This document shows, piece after piece, positions 9,013-17,582 of a DNA stretch of 64,000 bases (position 1 is the first letter of the stretch; each line of letters starts with the position of its first letter). This DNA is from Sphingobacterium sp. UGAL515B_05 (lineage in GTDB: Bacteria > Bacteroidota > Bacteroidia > Sphingobacteriales > Sphingobacteriaceae). Under the pieces are notes generated by a model. The model was given only the letters and a program-made list of their open reading frames with translations, was not told the DNA's origin and did no database searches. The position numbers and the translations under genes are program-made. The stretch is from assembly GCF_033097525.1 (NCBI RefSeq), contig NZ_CP109907.1:5084001-5148000 (forward strand), given 5' to 3'.

Positions 9013-9315
9013 TTCTTAATTACTATAGCAAAACTATAATCTGTCTCAGGAAGACATTGTGTTTTGTCGCAAGACATGAATGATATATGTTTCTAGCGAT
9101 GGAATTTAAGTTTTTTTGTAAAGGGATTTCATTAAAATTATGAAAACTACTAGATCATCTTGAAGTCTAAAATTAATCCGTCTAGATTTTAAATAACTCT
9201 TGTGTTTCGTTGTTTCTGCAATATAGATAATTTATTCATTTTAAAATGAATAAATATTCCTGGAGACAGAACCTGTTCTTTTTATAAGCCTGATCATCTG
9301 TTGTCTCCGCACCAA

Positions 9316-9355
9316 CAATACAATACAATACAATACAATACAATACAATACAATA
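9316..9355. repeat. (CAATA)8 pentanucleotide microsatellite
   Basis: Eight uninterrupted CAATA units. The tract ends 91 bases before the oxygenase start at 9447. Short tandem tracts of this kind change length by slipped-strand pairing, so it could alter promoter spacing of the downstream gene. Confidence 0.9.
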
Positions 9356-9446
9356 CATCAATTGAAGGCCTACTGATAAAATAGCAAATTTCGGATTTTA
9401 TAGCCCAGCTTCTAACACTAATTTTGCCATTCTAGAAATCATTATT

Positions 9447-10160
9447 ATGGACAATATGGAAACACGGTTAACGGCTAAAGATTGGCCGTCTATCACAAAG
9501 GAATTACACGCTAAGGGGTTTGTTACTGTTCGGGATGTACTGAATGAAAAGGAATGTAATGCGCTTATTGCTGAATATAATGCAAACGGCACCTACCGTA
9601 AAACAATCAACATGGAGCGTTATCGTTTTGGTCAGGGTGAATATAAATACTTCCAATATCCATTGCCCGAATTGATTACAACTATGCGGGAAAAGGTATA
9701 CGCTGAAATAGTTCCTGTTGCCAACCGGTGGATGCAGGAGCTGAACATCGACAAGAAGTTTCCTGCAACACATAAGGCAATGAAAAAACTTTGCAAGGAA
9801 CATGGACAGGAAAAACCGACAGTACTTATCCTAAAATATACAGAAGGTGGCTTTAATACGCTGCATCAGGATTTATATGGCGAGGTGTTTTTTCCGATGC
9901 AGGTGGTCCTCGTGCTTGGTCAGGCTGATAAAGATTATACAGGTGGCGAATTTGTAATAACGGAACAGATGCCACGGGCACAATCCAAAGCAAACGTATT
10001 AAAACCGAATCGTGGTGACATGATTATCTTTACCACAAACTTTCGTCCGGTAAAAGGAGTAAAAGGCTACTATAGGGTAAACATGAAACATGGTGTCAGC
10101 CCACTTCATGGTGGAAACAGACATAGCCTCGGTATTATATTTCATGATGGCCTTAGTTAA
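9447..10160 (+). CDS. 2OG-Fe(II) dioxygenase, copy 1
   Basis: A 237-residue protein of the 2-oxoglutarate/Fe(II) oxygenase superfamily, prolyl-hydroxylase-like branch. The iron ligands are His140 and Asp142 in HQDLYGEV and probably His215. Arg225, ten residues on, fits the 2-oxoglutarate carboxylate contact. It is not an AlkB by sequence. A paralogue of equal length (12495-13208) aligns without gaps from residue 1, which supports this start. Genes for alkyltransferase repair lie between the two copies, so I infer a role in an alkylation or nucleic-acid damage response. A peptide hydroxylase remains possible. An upstream CAATA tract may modulate expression. Confidence 0.85.
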   Translation: MDNMETRLTAKDWPSITKELHAKGFVTVRDVLNEKECNALIAEYNANGTYRKTINMERYRFGQGEYKYFQYPLPELITTMREKVYAEIVPVANRWMQELNIDKKFPATHKAMKKLCKEHGQEKPTVLILKYTEGGFNTLHQDLYGEVFFPMQVVLVLGQADKDYTGGEFVITEQMPRAQSKANVLKPNRGDMIIFTTNFRPVKGVKGYYRVNMKHGVSPLHGGNRHSLGIIFHDGLS

Positions 10161-10198
10161 CCGTTTAGGATACCATGTCATTAACACATAGTGGCTAT

Positions 10199-10369
10199 TC
10201 AAAAGTTGGTACGCCAAGAAAACTCCCGCATTAATTCAGCTTCATCATTAGAAGGAGACGCTAGACCAATTTCACAGCTATCATTATCAAAGTAAGTATT
10301 TAAAATACCAAAAACATACTGACTAAATAGGTTGGGTGTAGTTACTTCTTTTTCTGCTATTGTATATTT
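10199..10369 (-). pseudogene. In-frame extension after the 10370 gene's stop
   Basis: After the TGA at 10370-10372 the same frame stays open for 56 codons to a second TGA at 10199-10201. The stretch looks protein-like (TTPNLFSQYVFGIL, DEAELMREFSWRTNF). It may be a C-terminal extension cut off by a nonsense mutation, or the tail of a lost neighbouring gene. I do not recognise it, and a chance open frame is not excluded. Confidence 0.3.
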
Positions 10370-10993
10370 TCACTTCTCGACACTTTTGTCAATATGCAAT
10401 TGATATCCTGCTCGAACTGTTTCTACAATGGAGCGAGGTGTCAATATTTCAACGGTTTGATCAGGGATAGCTAGAATGGAATGATCATAACCATATGGTG
10501 TCCAATGATAAAGTCTTCCTTTCCAAAGAAGATAAAAGCCATCATTACTATTTATAAATAAGCCATCAGGGAGACTTTTGATCTGTTCGGGGTAAGTTAC
10601 TTTCAGGCCTTTGGGACTAATGCGTTCAGCATGAATAATAGCATCAATTTCCTTGATTGGCGTTTTCATATCAAACCCAAATTGCGGATTACCTTTTATC
10701 CAATACTCCTTAAACCGCATATGGTCTCTGTATCTGCATTGAAAACAAGGTCTATGTCCAGCAGAAAATGCCGTTGCTTCATCAAGAAAGAAAAGCTCGG
10801 TCCAACGGTCAGGCTGCATAATTTCCCTGTGCCTACCTTTAAATTCAAGCATACAGATAATCCATGCTTTAATATTGTAGGGCTTTACTATTTCTTTTTG
10901 TTCATTATGTACCACACCGCGATTGCCAAGCCAGGTACCACGTGCTGTGGTTTTGATGAAAGAACCCTCCGGAGAGATTCGGTTTTGTAACAT
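10370..10993 (-). CDS. Conserved protein with Ada-like GHRPCxxC motif
   Basis: A 207-residue protein I cannot name. Residues 66-90 read ELFFLDEATAFSAGHRPC followed by FQCRYRD. This mirrors the second half of the Ada zinc-binding domain (aGfRPCkrCrpd), where two cysteines help bind zinc and one accepts methyl groups from phosphotriesters. Here Cys83 and Cys86 are the pair, and the first Ada cysteine pair is not evident. The C-terminal part has a Trp/Tyr-rich strand segment (DGFYLLWKGRLYHWTPYGYD). It ends 16 bases after the alkyltransferase gene in the same direction, so both are probably one operon. A damage-sensing or nuclease-like role is inference. Confidence 0.55.
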   Translation of the reverse strand: MLQNRISPEGSFIKTTARGTWLGNRGVVHNEQKEIVKPYNIKAWIICMLEFKGRHREIMQPDRWTELFFLDEATAFSAGHRPCFQCRYRDHMRFKEYWIKGNPQFGFDMKTPIKEIDAIIHAERISPKGLKVTYPEQIKSLPDGLFINSNDGFYLLWKGRLYHWTPYGYDHSILAIPDQTVEILTPRSIVETVRAGYQLHIDKSVEK

Positions 10994-11009
10994 AATAAAT
11001 AGCGATAAA

Positions 11010-11708
11010 TTATATTTTCACAACAGGGTTTTCTTCAATTTCCCATCTCAGTATTCTTTCTTTCACTTCTGTACCCCAAAAGTACCCTTTGAAACCACCA
11101 TCGGTATGAATTACCCTATGGCAGGGCAACAGATAACTAATAGGATTGCTTCCAACAGCTGTGCCTGTAGCTTGGGCATTCTTATTTGATCCGCCAATTT
11201 GTCCGTAGCTTGTAAACCCTCCAAGCGGAATATGGCTCAGTCTTTCCCAGATTTCGAGTTGAAATTTGGTTCCTTTCACATGCAATTGAAGGGGTAACTC
11301 CAGATGAGGACTACTCATCAATTGTATTGCAGCTCCATGAAACCGAGAGCCACCTTCTATTAGCGGATTTTGGGGTAACCTCCGCTTAAGGTCATCAAGT
11401 GCTGAAATGCGACTACTAAAATCAAAACCCAAGTAACAAATTCCTTTTGAGGTACTTGCGAGCATTATTTCGCCAAATAGAGAATCAGCTCGTTCGTAGA
11501 CAATGGTTTCATTCTCATCGTCAAGAATCCAGGGCTCGAATTTAATATGGCCTGCTTTAGTCAGTTGGGTACTTTTCAGTAAATGACGCATTTGTTTTTT
11601 ATCCCGGACATTCATTTTATTACTTTCTGGAAACATACTCGTCTGGACGAAAGATTGAGCAGAATTGATTATTCTATTTTTCATATTCCATATTCTTTTA
11701 TGTATCAA
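11010..11708 (-). CDS. O6-methylguanine-DNA methyltransferase (Ada C-terminal type)
   Basis: A 232-residue protein. It ends in the methyltransferase domain with the alkyl-acceptor motif PCHRVI (Cys196), a preceding TSYGQIGGSNKNAQATGTAV helix-loop segment and IPLGGFTSYG. It removes O6-alkyl groups from guanine in DNA by irreversible transfer to the Cys. The N-terminal part (residues 40-110) matches the region ahead of this domain in Ada. No AraC DNA-binding or zinc domain of full Ada is present. In-frame Met codons at residues 9 and 32 are alternative starts. It leads a two-gene minus-strand unit and is flanked by two oxygenase paralogues. Confidence 0.9.
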   Translation of the reverse strand: MIHKRIWNMKNRIINSAQSFVQTSMFPESNKMNVRDKKQMRHLLKSTQLTKAGHIKFEPWILDDENETIVYERADSLFGEIMLASTSKGICYLGFDFSSRISALDDLKRRLPQNPLIEGGSRFHGAAIQLMSSPHLELPLQLHVKGTKFQLEIWERLSHIPLGGFTSYGQIGGSNKNAQATGTAVGSNPISYLLPCHRVIHTDGGFKGYFWGTEVKERILRWEIEENPVVKI

Positions 11709-11869
11709 AGTTACATTGACAATTCGTGTTTTTCAATCCGAATCTTGCTATAAATATGAAAAATAAACTCTTTCAGGAGCGCAAGATTCGGATTTTATCC
11801 GAGGGATTGACGAACTAGTTTTGAATTATCAAACAAACGTAAAATATCAACAATCTAAAAATTTGAAAA

Positions 11870-12331
11870 ATGGAAAATCAAAGGACAAAAGAGGAACAAA
11901 ACAAAGAAGTAGTGGTACGTTGGTTTACGCACTTTTGGGGTGAGACGGTCGACCTTTCAATTGTAGATGAAATCGCTGCACCTGATATGCTGTTAAAATA
12001 TTCGCTACATGAAGCACGCAACGGCCGTGATAATATTGAGGCGTTTATGACCGAATTCCGTGCCGCATTCCCTAATCTGAACTTCTGGGCAACAGCAGAC
12101 CTAATTGCAGAAGGGGATTATGTGGTTGGACAATGGGAAGGTGGCGGAACTCATAGGGGTATCTCATTTGATGATTTCCTTGCAGGCTCTCTCCCTGAAG
12201 CATCTGGAAGAAAAATGCACTTTACAGGAACAACTGTATTGAAAGTGGTTGACGGAAAAATCGTTGAGGAGATCGGTCTCGACGATGGTGTAGCAGCATT
12301 AACGCAATTAGGCTTACTGAAAACTTTCTAA
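11870..12331 (+). CDS. SnoaL-like ester cyclase family protein
   Basis: A 153-residue NTF2-like protein. The pattern EVVVRWFTHFWG, GRDNIEAFMTEFRAAFPNL, GDYVVGQWEGGGTHRG and a final GKIVEEIGLDD is typical of SnoaL/polyketide-cyclase-like proteins. Many of these are small enzymes or binding proteins with no defined substrate. It is divergent from the alkyltransferase operon and followed by a clear terminator. Confidence 0.82.
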   Translation: MENQRTKEEQNKEVVVRWFTHFWGETVDLSIVDEIAAPDMLLKYSLHEARNGRDNIEAFMTEFRAAFPNLNFWATADLIAEGDYVVGQWEGGGTHRGISFDDFLAGSLPEASGRKMHFTGTTVLKVVDGKIVEEIGLDDGVAALTQLGLLKTF

Positions 12332-12352
12332 TCGCTTTTTTGAAAGAGAGGG

Positions 12353-12375
12353 GTCGGGTTAAACCCGACTTTTTT
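12353..12375 (+). terminator. Rho-independent terminator
   Basis: GTCGGG (12353-12358), a five-base loop, CCCGAC (12364-12369), then six T residues. It starts 21 bases after the SnoaL-like stop and separates that gene from the second oxygenase. Confidence 0.85.
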
Positions 12376-12494
12376 ACGGCGCCATCTTCAAAACGATATC
12401 CTGCCGCATTACAATCAGCATCATGGAATAATTGAATAGCGACAGGATAAAATTGAAAATAAATTAACAACTGAAATTTTTAATAATAATAGTT

Positions 12495-13208
12495 ATGCAT
12501 ACAATAGAACAACGACTACAGACAAAAAATTGGGATACGATTCTCGAGGCCTTAAATAACAACGGGTTTGCTATTGTTCCTGACCTTATAAATGATAGTG
12601 AGTGTGCCGAATTACTTCATGAGTTCAACGAAGAATACCGATACCGAAAAACAGTAGTAATGGAGCGTTATCGTTTTGGTAAAGGTGTGTATAAATATTT
12701 CAACTACCCTCTACCTAATATGCTGACAGAACTAAGGGAAAATTTCTATGGCTATCTTGCCCCCCTTGCTAACAAATGGATGGAGGTATTGAAAACAAAA
12801 ACTCGTTATCCCCGAAAACATCACGAATTCATCGCCCGATGCAAAGAAAACGGACAAGAGAAGGCCACCGCTTTAATTCTCGGGTATGGAGCAGGTGGGT
12901 TTTGTGCCATGCATCAGGATTTATATGGCGAAGTCTATTTCCCGTTGCAAATAGTTCTATTCTTAGATGACGTTGATAAGGATTACACAGGAGGTGAGTT
13001 TATCCTGACAGAAAATATCCCGATGGCTCAATCCCGCACACATGCTATCAAACCAAAAAAAGGTGATGTGATTATATTTGCCACCAACTTTCGCCCAGTT
13101 AAAGGAGTCAAAGGTTACTACAGAGTAACCATGAAGCATGGTGTATCCACTATACACAGTGGCGAACGTCACACATTAGGTATCATCTTTCACGACGCTA
13201 AATCATAA
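12495..13208 (+). CDS. 2OG-Fe(II) dioxygenase, copy 2
   Basis: A 237-residue paralogue of the 9447 gene with identical length and conserved blocks (ERYRFG, YPLP, the HQDLYGEV iron motif with His140/Asp142, KDYTGGEF, FRPVKGVKGYYRV, MKHGVS and a C-terminal LGIIFHD). All predicted Fe and 2-oxoglutarate ligands are kept, so both copies should be active. Divergence is spread over the whole protein, pointing to an old duplication and possibly different substrates. It has its own promoter region after a terminator. The function inference is the same as for copy 1. Confidence 0.85.
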   Translation: MHTIEQRLQTKNWDTILEALNNNGFAIVPDLINDSECAELLHEFNEEYRYRKTVVMERYRFGKGVYKYFNYPLPNMLTELRENFYGYLAPLANKWMEVLKTKTRYPRKHHEFIARCKENGQEKATALILGYGAGGFCAMHQDLYGEVYFPLQIVLFLDDVDKDYTGGEFILTENIPMAQSRTHAIKPKKGDVIIFATNFRPVKGVKGYYRVTMKHGVSTIHSGERHTLGIIFHDAKS

Positions 13209-13466
13209 TAACGATTTACAGGAATGTAAACGACCTTTCATCGTATCTGTATATCGAAAATCGTTTCACCCCGCCTTGTTTACTCTTCCTAAAACTCCGG
13301 TATCAGTTTTTTCGCTATGTCGGAACTGAAATACCAGTTCAATTTGGCGTGACAGAAATTGCAATAATGAATGTTAAAAGTTGACATCCTTCGTCATTAC
13401 CTCATTCAAGTATCCATTTGGTCGTCACAGAAATAATTCGCAGTGATTCGGGAAATCTGGACAAGC

Positions 13467-13515
13467 CTTCGGGAAATGACGATATTTCCCGAAGCTACTG
13501 TTAAAGCTAATTTTG
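13467..13515 (+). promoter_or_regulatory. Inverted repeat and promoter upstream of the spondin gene
   Basis: CTTCGGGAAAT (13467-13477) and ATTTCCCGAAG (13484-13494) are perfect 11-bp complements. A related half-site, ATTCGGGAAATC, lies at 13447-13458. TAATTTTG (13508-13515) fits the Bacteroidota -7 box TAnnTTTG, so the repeat would cover the -33 region, as an operator would. The remaining part of 13209-13466 shows nothing definite. Confidence 0.5.
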
Positions 13516-13539
13516 TTTTGAATCTTAAATAAAAAAATT

Positions 13540-14844
13540 ATGAGCACAATCAAAAAAATACGAAAGACAGCATCATACGCATTTTTGTGTGCGGGGAGCA
13601 TTGCGCTGCTTGCTTCCTGCAACAATGATGATATGATCGCAGAAACGAGGACCAATACAATTACTATTGAAAATGTATTGGATGCAAAACCATTAGTAGA
13701 ATCGGGTACTTTTATGGGAAAAGGCACACCGCCAGTAATCTTTCCAGGGCAGTCCATTAGCATAGAGTTTTATGCTGGAGCAGGGCAGGCGCTTTCTTTC
13801 GCGACAATGTATGGATGGAGCAACGACCTTTTTTTCGCTCCCGAAAATCCGGGCATAAACCTATATAGCTCAGATGGAACTCCGCTAACGGGAGATGTGT
13901 CTACCCAGATCAAATTATGGGATAACGGAACACGGATAAACCAATCACCGGGCATGCAGGTGACGCATCCCGGAGCCGCTGAGCTTGCTCCCAATAATAT
14001 ATCGGAAATAAACGGAAAAGATGCCCAAGGAAATAGTTACCTACCTGCATCTCAGTTGATGAAGGCAACGCTTGCTTATCAGGGCGATTCCCGGTTTAAG
14101 CTCACAATTGAAAATAAGAGTGGGGGTACTCCCAATGAAACTCCCTTCAGTCCGGGAGTGTGGACCGTTTCTTATGCCCCAGGGGGAGATATACTTGACA
14201 AAATGCCGATTTATACCAAAGGCCAGCATGCAGCAAATGGGCTTACGAATATTGCCGAGATGGGCGACAATACGGTGATGGACAGGTACCTCCATGGAAT
14301 GACCGGAATTTTTACGCCACTTTCGCCGGTGCTTGTTGTTGTTTACAAGGGAGATGAAAACCCTTTCTATAAGACAGGAGAGAAAGACCGCAGCGAGGGC
14401 CTCAGTAATCTGGCACAGACGGGCAATGCGGATATACTGGCGTCAAAGCTAACGACCAAACCTGGTGTTAAAAAAGTTTATGTCCTGAAACAATCAACAA
14501 GTACTGTTCTACTTCCCAGAATTGGCAATGCTGAAGGAGGGAAGGTCATGCAGCAACTGGATATTGAAAAAGGGGATAGAATTGCGATTGCTACCATGTA
14601 TGGGTTGAGTAATGACTGGTTCTATGCTACGAAAGGTAATGGAATCGATGCCACAAGAAAGGGGGATGTGTCGGATGAATTGTCGCTGTATGACAATGGA
14701 ACAAAAAAGGACCAATATCCTGGCGCGAATATACGGATCGATCTTTCGGGCATGCCCCTTGGGGAGAGTGAGCCTATCCAGGAGGTGCCTAATCCAAACG
14801 TATTTTCGACTTTGCCACAGATTGTAAAAGTTACACTCAACTAA
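13540..14844 (+). CDS. Spondin-domain lipoprotein
   Basis: A 434-residue protein with a lipoprotein signal peptide ending LLASCNN (lipobox LASC), so it is probably anchored in a membrane and exposed outside. Two spondin_N-like domains are seen, each with an ATMYG(W/L)SND(L/W)F(F/Y)A signature (about residues 85-100 and 350-365) followed by an acidic GDVS loop and an (L/Y)WDNGT-type turn. Bacterial spondin proteins are secreted beta-sandwiches of unknown role, perhaps adhesive or ligand-binding. The AraC gene downstream may regulate it. An operator-like repeat precedes it. Confidence 0.83.
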   Translation: MSTIKKIRKTASYAFLCAGSIALLASCNNDDMIAETRTNTITIENVLDAKPLVESGTFMGKGTPPVIFPGQSISIEFYAGAGQALSFATMYGWSNDLFFAPENPGINLYSSDGTPLTGDVSTQIKLWDNGTRINQSPGMQVTHPGAAELAPNNISEINGKDAQGNSYLPASQLMKATLAYQGDSRFKLTIENKSGGTPNETPFSPGVWTVSYAPGGDILDKMPIYTKGQHAANGLTNIAEMGDNTVMDRYLHGMTGIFTPLSPVLVVVYKGDENPFYKTGEKDRSEGLSNLAQTGNADILASKLTTKPGVKKVYVLKQSTSTVLLPRIGNAEGGKVMQQLDIEKGDRIAIATMYGLSNDWFYATKGNGIDATRKGDVSDELSLYDNGTKKDQYPGANIRIDLSGMPLGESEPIQEVPNPNVFSTLPQIVKVTLN

Positions 14845-14957
14845 GATACACTGAAGGGGCAGGTTTCTTCTTGGTGGCTTAACCTGCTCATTTGTTGCTT
14901 AAACCTGTTTAATTCTTTGCTAAATTTATAGTACTGGATACTTTCAAAAGAAAAAGG

Positions 14958-15794
14958 ATGAAATTAGAATATAAAAACGAAAAGACCAATGGAACATTCG
15001 TCGTTGGTAATGATAAATCTATACTTACCCATGCCGGAATTTTACGTGACAGCACAATAAATTCCATTGTATTTAATTTTCAGGAAGACCAGCTCGCATT
15101 TATCGATGAAGTACAATATACCTTTCCAAGAAACACGGTGCTCCCGTTGATGGCCAACCAGAATTTCAGGTTTGAACATCCTGAACAATTGATCGCCTGG
15201 CAGTTCAACCGGGAATTCTATTGTATCGTTGACCACGATGCTGAGGTAGGATGTGTCGGCTTTCTATTTTACGGCATCTGCAATCCCATGTTTATCGACC
15301 TCTCCCAACAAGATATTGATGATGTACAATTAACGGTGCAATTCTGCGAAACGGATATGCTGGTAAAGGATAGGATGCAGAACGAGATGCTGCGTACTTT
15401 GCTCAAGCGAATTATCATTAGTGTCACCCGTCTAGCTAGGAAGCAGACCTCCGACAATGTATTACTCACCGATGAAAAATTGGATCTTATACGCAAATTC
15501 AACCTGCTTTTGGAGTGTAATTTCAAAACTAAACATGAAGTCCGTTTTTATGCAGGAGAACTCAATAAATCACCTAAGACGCTTGCCAATGTCTTTTCTT
15601 TATTGAAATTTCCATCACCCTCCAGTCTGATACAAAAAAGGATTATGCTGGAAGCCAAACGTTACCTCAATTATACGGATAAATCAGCCAAAGAAATTGC
15701 TTATCATCTGGGGTTTACCAGTCCGGCACATTTCAGCCGTTTTTTTAAGTTACATTCACGAAATACAATTTCTGCTTTTAGAAATAAACATTAA
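14958..15794 (+). CDS. AraC-family transcriptional regulator
   Basis: A 278-residue protein with an N-terminal sensor part (residues 1-150, no motif I can name) and a C-terminal AraC DNA-binding domain containing YAGELNKSPKTLANVFSLL and SAKEIAYHLGFTSPAHFSRF (second HTH, typical GFxsxsHFsRxFK). The peroxiredoxin-like gene begins 15 bases later in the same direction, so the two are probably co-transcribed. The upstream spondin gene ends 113 bases before. Confidence 0.9.
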   Translation: MKLEYKNEKTNGTFVVGNDKSILTHAGILRDSTINSIVFNFQEDQLAFIDEVQYTFPRNTVLPLMANQNFRFEHPEQLIAWQFNREFYCIVDHDAEVGCVGFLFYGICNPMFIDLSQQDIDDVQLTVQFCETDMLVKDRMQNEMLRTLLKRIIISVTRLARKQTSDNVLLTDEKLDLIRKFNLLLECNFKTKHEVRFYAGELNKSPKTLANVFSLLKFPSPSSLIQKRIMLEAKRYLNYTDKSAKEIAYHLGFTSPAHFSRFFKLHSRNTISAFRNKH

Positions 15795-15808
15795 AAATAT
15801 CAATAGCG

Positions 15809-16444
15809 ATGAGAAAAATAATCAGCTTAGTGCTCGCTGTATTCTGTTTTATGATTAATGTGGCACATGCACAACAAGATAGAGCTCTATCACAAGATAT
15901 TCCGGAAATGGCAGTAGATATCAGTCCACTGCTGATCGGCGAATTATTCCCTTTTCAGGATTTAAAAGACGTCAATGGGCAGATCGTTAACATGGGGACG
16001 ATAATTTCCCAAAAACCCACCATATTGGTGTTTTATCGGGGGGGATGGTGTCCGTATTGCAACCTCCAGCTCTCGGGGCTGCAGGAAATCGAAAAAGAAC
16101 TGCTCGGATTGGGTTATCAGGTTGTAGCGGTAAGTACCGACAAACCTGAGAATCTTCAAACAAGTATTGATAAAGGACATTTATCATATACATTACTTTC
16201 AGATGCCGATTTATCGTTGGGAAAGAAAATAGGTATTGTATTCAGGGCACCAACAGCTTACCATAAATTTTTGCCAGAAACCAGTGGTGGAAACAACACG
16301 GATATGTTACTTCCCGTTCCGTCGGTATTTATCCTCGACAAGACAGGCAAAATAAAGTTTGAATATATTGAACCAAACTTTAAGGAACGGATCAGTCCTA
16401 AGTTACTTCAGGCAGTTGCAGGTGCGCTTTACGAGTCGCTTTAA
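15809..16444 (+). CDS. Exported peroxiredoxin-like protein (AhpC/TSA)
   Basis: A 211-residue protein with a signal peptide (ending NVAHAQQ) and a thioredoxin-fold AhpC/TSA domain. The active-site segment FYRGGWCPYC holds Cys81 and Cys84. The CPYC pair and the Arg-Gly-Gly-Trp lead are those of the peroxiredoxin-like group that reduces peroxides or disulfides. Later strands (VVAVSTDKPE, YTLLSDADLSLGKKIGI, PSVFILDKTG) complete the fold. It acts outside the cytoplasm. It follows the AraC gene closely and may be its target. Confidence 0.88.
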   Translation: MRKIISLVLAVFCFMINVAHAQQDRALSQDIPEMAVDISPLLIGELFPFQDLKDVNGQIVNMGTIISQKPTILVFYRGGWCPYCNLQLSGLQEIEKELLGLGYQVVAVSTDKPENLQTSIDKGHLSYTLLSDADLSLGKKIGIVFRAPTAYHKFLPETSGGNNTDMLLPVPSVFILDKTGKIKFEYIEPNFKERISPKLLQAVAGALYESL

Positions 16445-16642
16445 AATAATGAACTTCCTGAGCACATGTTGTGTATAAATGTTTATTACTTAACGGGCGC
16501 TTAAAGAGTCAAAAAGGTGTTTCTGAAAAACCCCTAGCGTAATACATAATAGCTATTATTCGCCTGAGGTTCCTATTTTTTTGTATTCCAAAGTGCCTAA
16601 TTTGTTTATGGCTGATAATACGCATAGTGCTAAAAACAAAAA

Positions 16643-16669
16643 TGCCACGAATAGCGATTATTCGTGGCA
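16643..16669. repeat. Perfect palindromic hairpin, GCCACGAAT family
   Basis: TGCCACGAATA (16643-16653) and TATTCGTGGCA (16659-16669) pair perfectly around a five-base loop. The same core recurs at 16755-16815 and, degenerate, at 20902-20928. This looks like a REP-type extragenic palindrome. The surrounding gap 16445-16831 has no convincing gene. Confidence 0.75.
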
Positions 16670-16706
16670 TCTGTATCATTTGGCGGAAAGGGAGGGAACC
16701 GAACCA
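16661..16706. repeat. Direct repeat, left copy, with tRNA-3'-end-like sequence
   Basis: TTCGTGGCA, a variable stretch, then AGGGAGGGAACCGAACCA (16689-16706), which recurs exactly at 20945-20962. On the minus strand the repeat reads like the T-arm and acceptor end of a tRNA (GGTTCGGTTCCC, then a terminal CCA at 16680-16682), but T-loop A58 is changed. It may be an old attachment-site duplicate. Confidence 0.6.
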
Positions 16707-16754
16707 ATTGGCTCCAGACCATTTAAACGCACTTTTTTGAATACTTTTTTATTA

Positions 16755-16815
16755 TTGCCACGAATATGGATTTTTATCTTGAATCAAAGAACCATCATCC
16801 GATTATTCATGGTAA
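16755..16815. repeat. Imperfect copy of the GCCACGAAT palindrome
   Basis: TTGCCACGAATA (16755-16766) pairs with TATTCATGGTAA (16804-16815) at 10 of 12 positions across a 37-base loop. It abuts the 3' end of the atpA fragment. Confidence 0.45.
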
Positions 16816-16831
16816 AGTTAACATTTAATTT

Positions 16832-17512
16832 CTAACTGTTACTTTGCAATACCTTTATTTTCTTAGAGTGGCAGCAGCTTTTTGATTCTAATGTAGATGA
16901 AATCGTGTCATCATATATTCCATTTTTTATAGAGATTAGAATTTCAGGAAATTTTAATCTTAACTCATATAAGTAAGCTGTCTCAAATTCTGCTATTTTA
17001 TTTTTTGGAATCTTATTTAATAGTCCTCTAGTTCCTGCGAACAAAACTGCTACATGATTCTTAACTTTAATGGGGCTACGCTCATCCTGTTTGAGTAATT
17101 CAACATTTCTGGAGCCTTTATCAAGAACTAATTTATTTGATGAATCAATATCTGATCCTAACTTTAAAAATGCCTCTATTTCTCGATATTGGGCATGATC
17201 TATTTTTATAGTTTGTGCCACTTTTGTCATTGACTTAATTTGAGCATTACCACCAACTCTTGATTGAGAAAGTCCAACATTTATTTCGGGGCTAATTCCT
17301 GCATTAAAAAGGTTACTTTCAAGATATATTTGAGCATTTGTGATTGAGATTACATTGGTAGGAATAAAACCGCCTAAATCACCAGCGACTGTCTCAATTA
17401 CCGGCAATGCTGTAAGGGAACCACCTCCTTTAACATGTGGAATCAAGCACTCCGGTATGTCATTCATTTTTCTTTCTATTTCATCAAAACTTATTATTGT
17501 GGCTGCGTATTA
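16832..17512 (-). pseudogene. atpA: 5'-truncated ATP synthase alpha subunit fragment
   Basis: The frame encodes the C-terminal ~40% of an F1 ATP synthase alpha subunit: MNDIPE, KGGGSLTALPVIETVAGD, IPTNVISITNAQIYLESNLF, NVGLSQSRVGGNAQIKSMTK, QYREIEAFLKLGSD and a normal C-terminal DDTISSTLE region. Similarity extends upstream of the first Met (17467) to a stop near 17512, so about 290 N-terminal residues, with the Walker A, are absent. No atpB, atpD, atpG or other ATP synthase gene is nearby. The frame has no internal stop over 211 codons, so it is young or still selected. It diverges from typical Bacteroidota AtpA. It sits beside a defence pair inside a repeat-flanked block, which suggests it came with the block. 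Confidence 0.8.
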
Positions 17513-17582
17513 AGACAATTATTAAATTATCCCCCCGAAGTAGTCGTCTTGAGAATAACAGTCGTTTAGAAATTAAAACTAA

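Noticed and set aside
12222..12470. Minus-strand open frame over the end of the SnoaL-like gene
   Set aside because: It crosses the terminator hairpin and overlaps a well-supported gene in antisense. A short stretch looks protein-like but is too small to call.
16680..16755. Possible functional tRNA on the minus strand
   Set aside because: Only the T-arm and acceptor-like end resemble a tRNA. The T-loop is altered and no anticodon arm or 5' half pairs with it.
16581..16835. 84-codon plus-strand open frame
   Set aside because: It runs through the palindromes and the direct repeat, has no protein-like pattern and no homologue I recognise.
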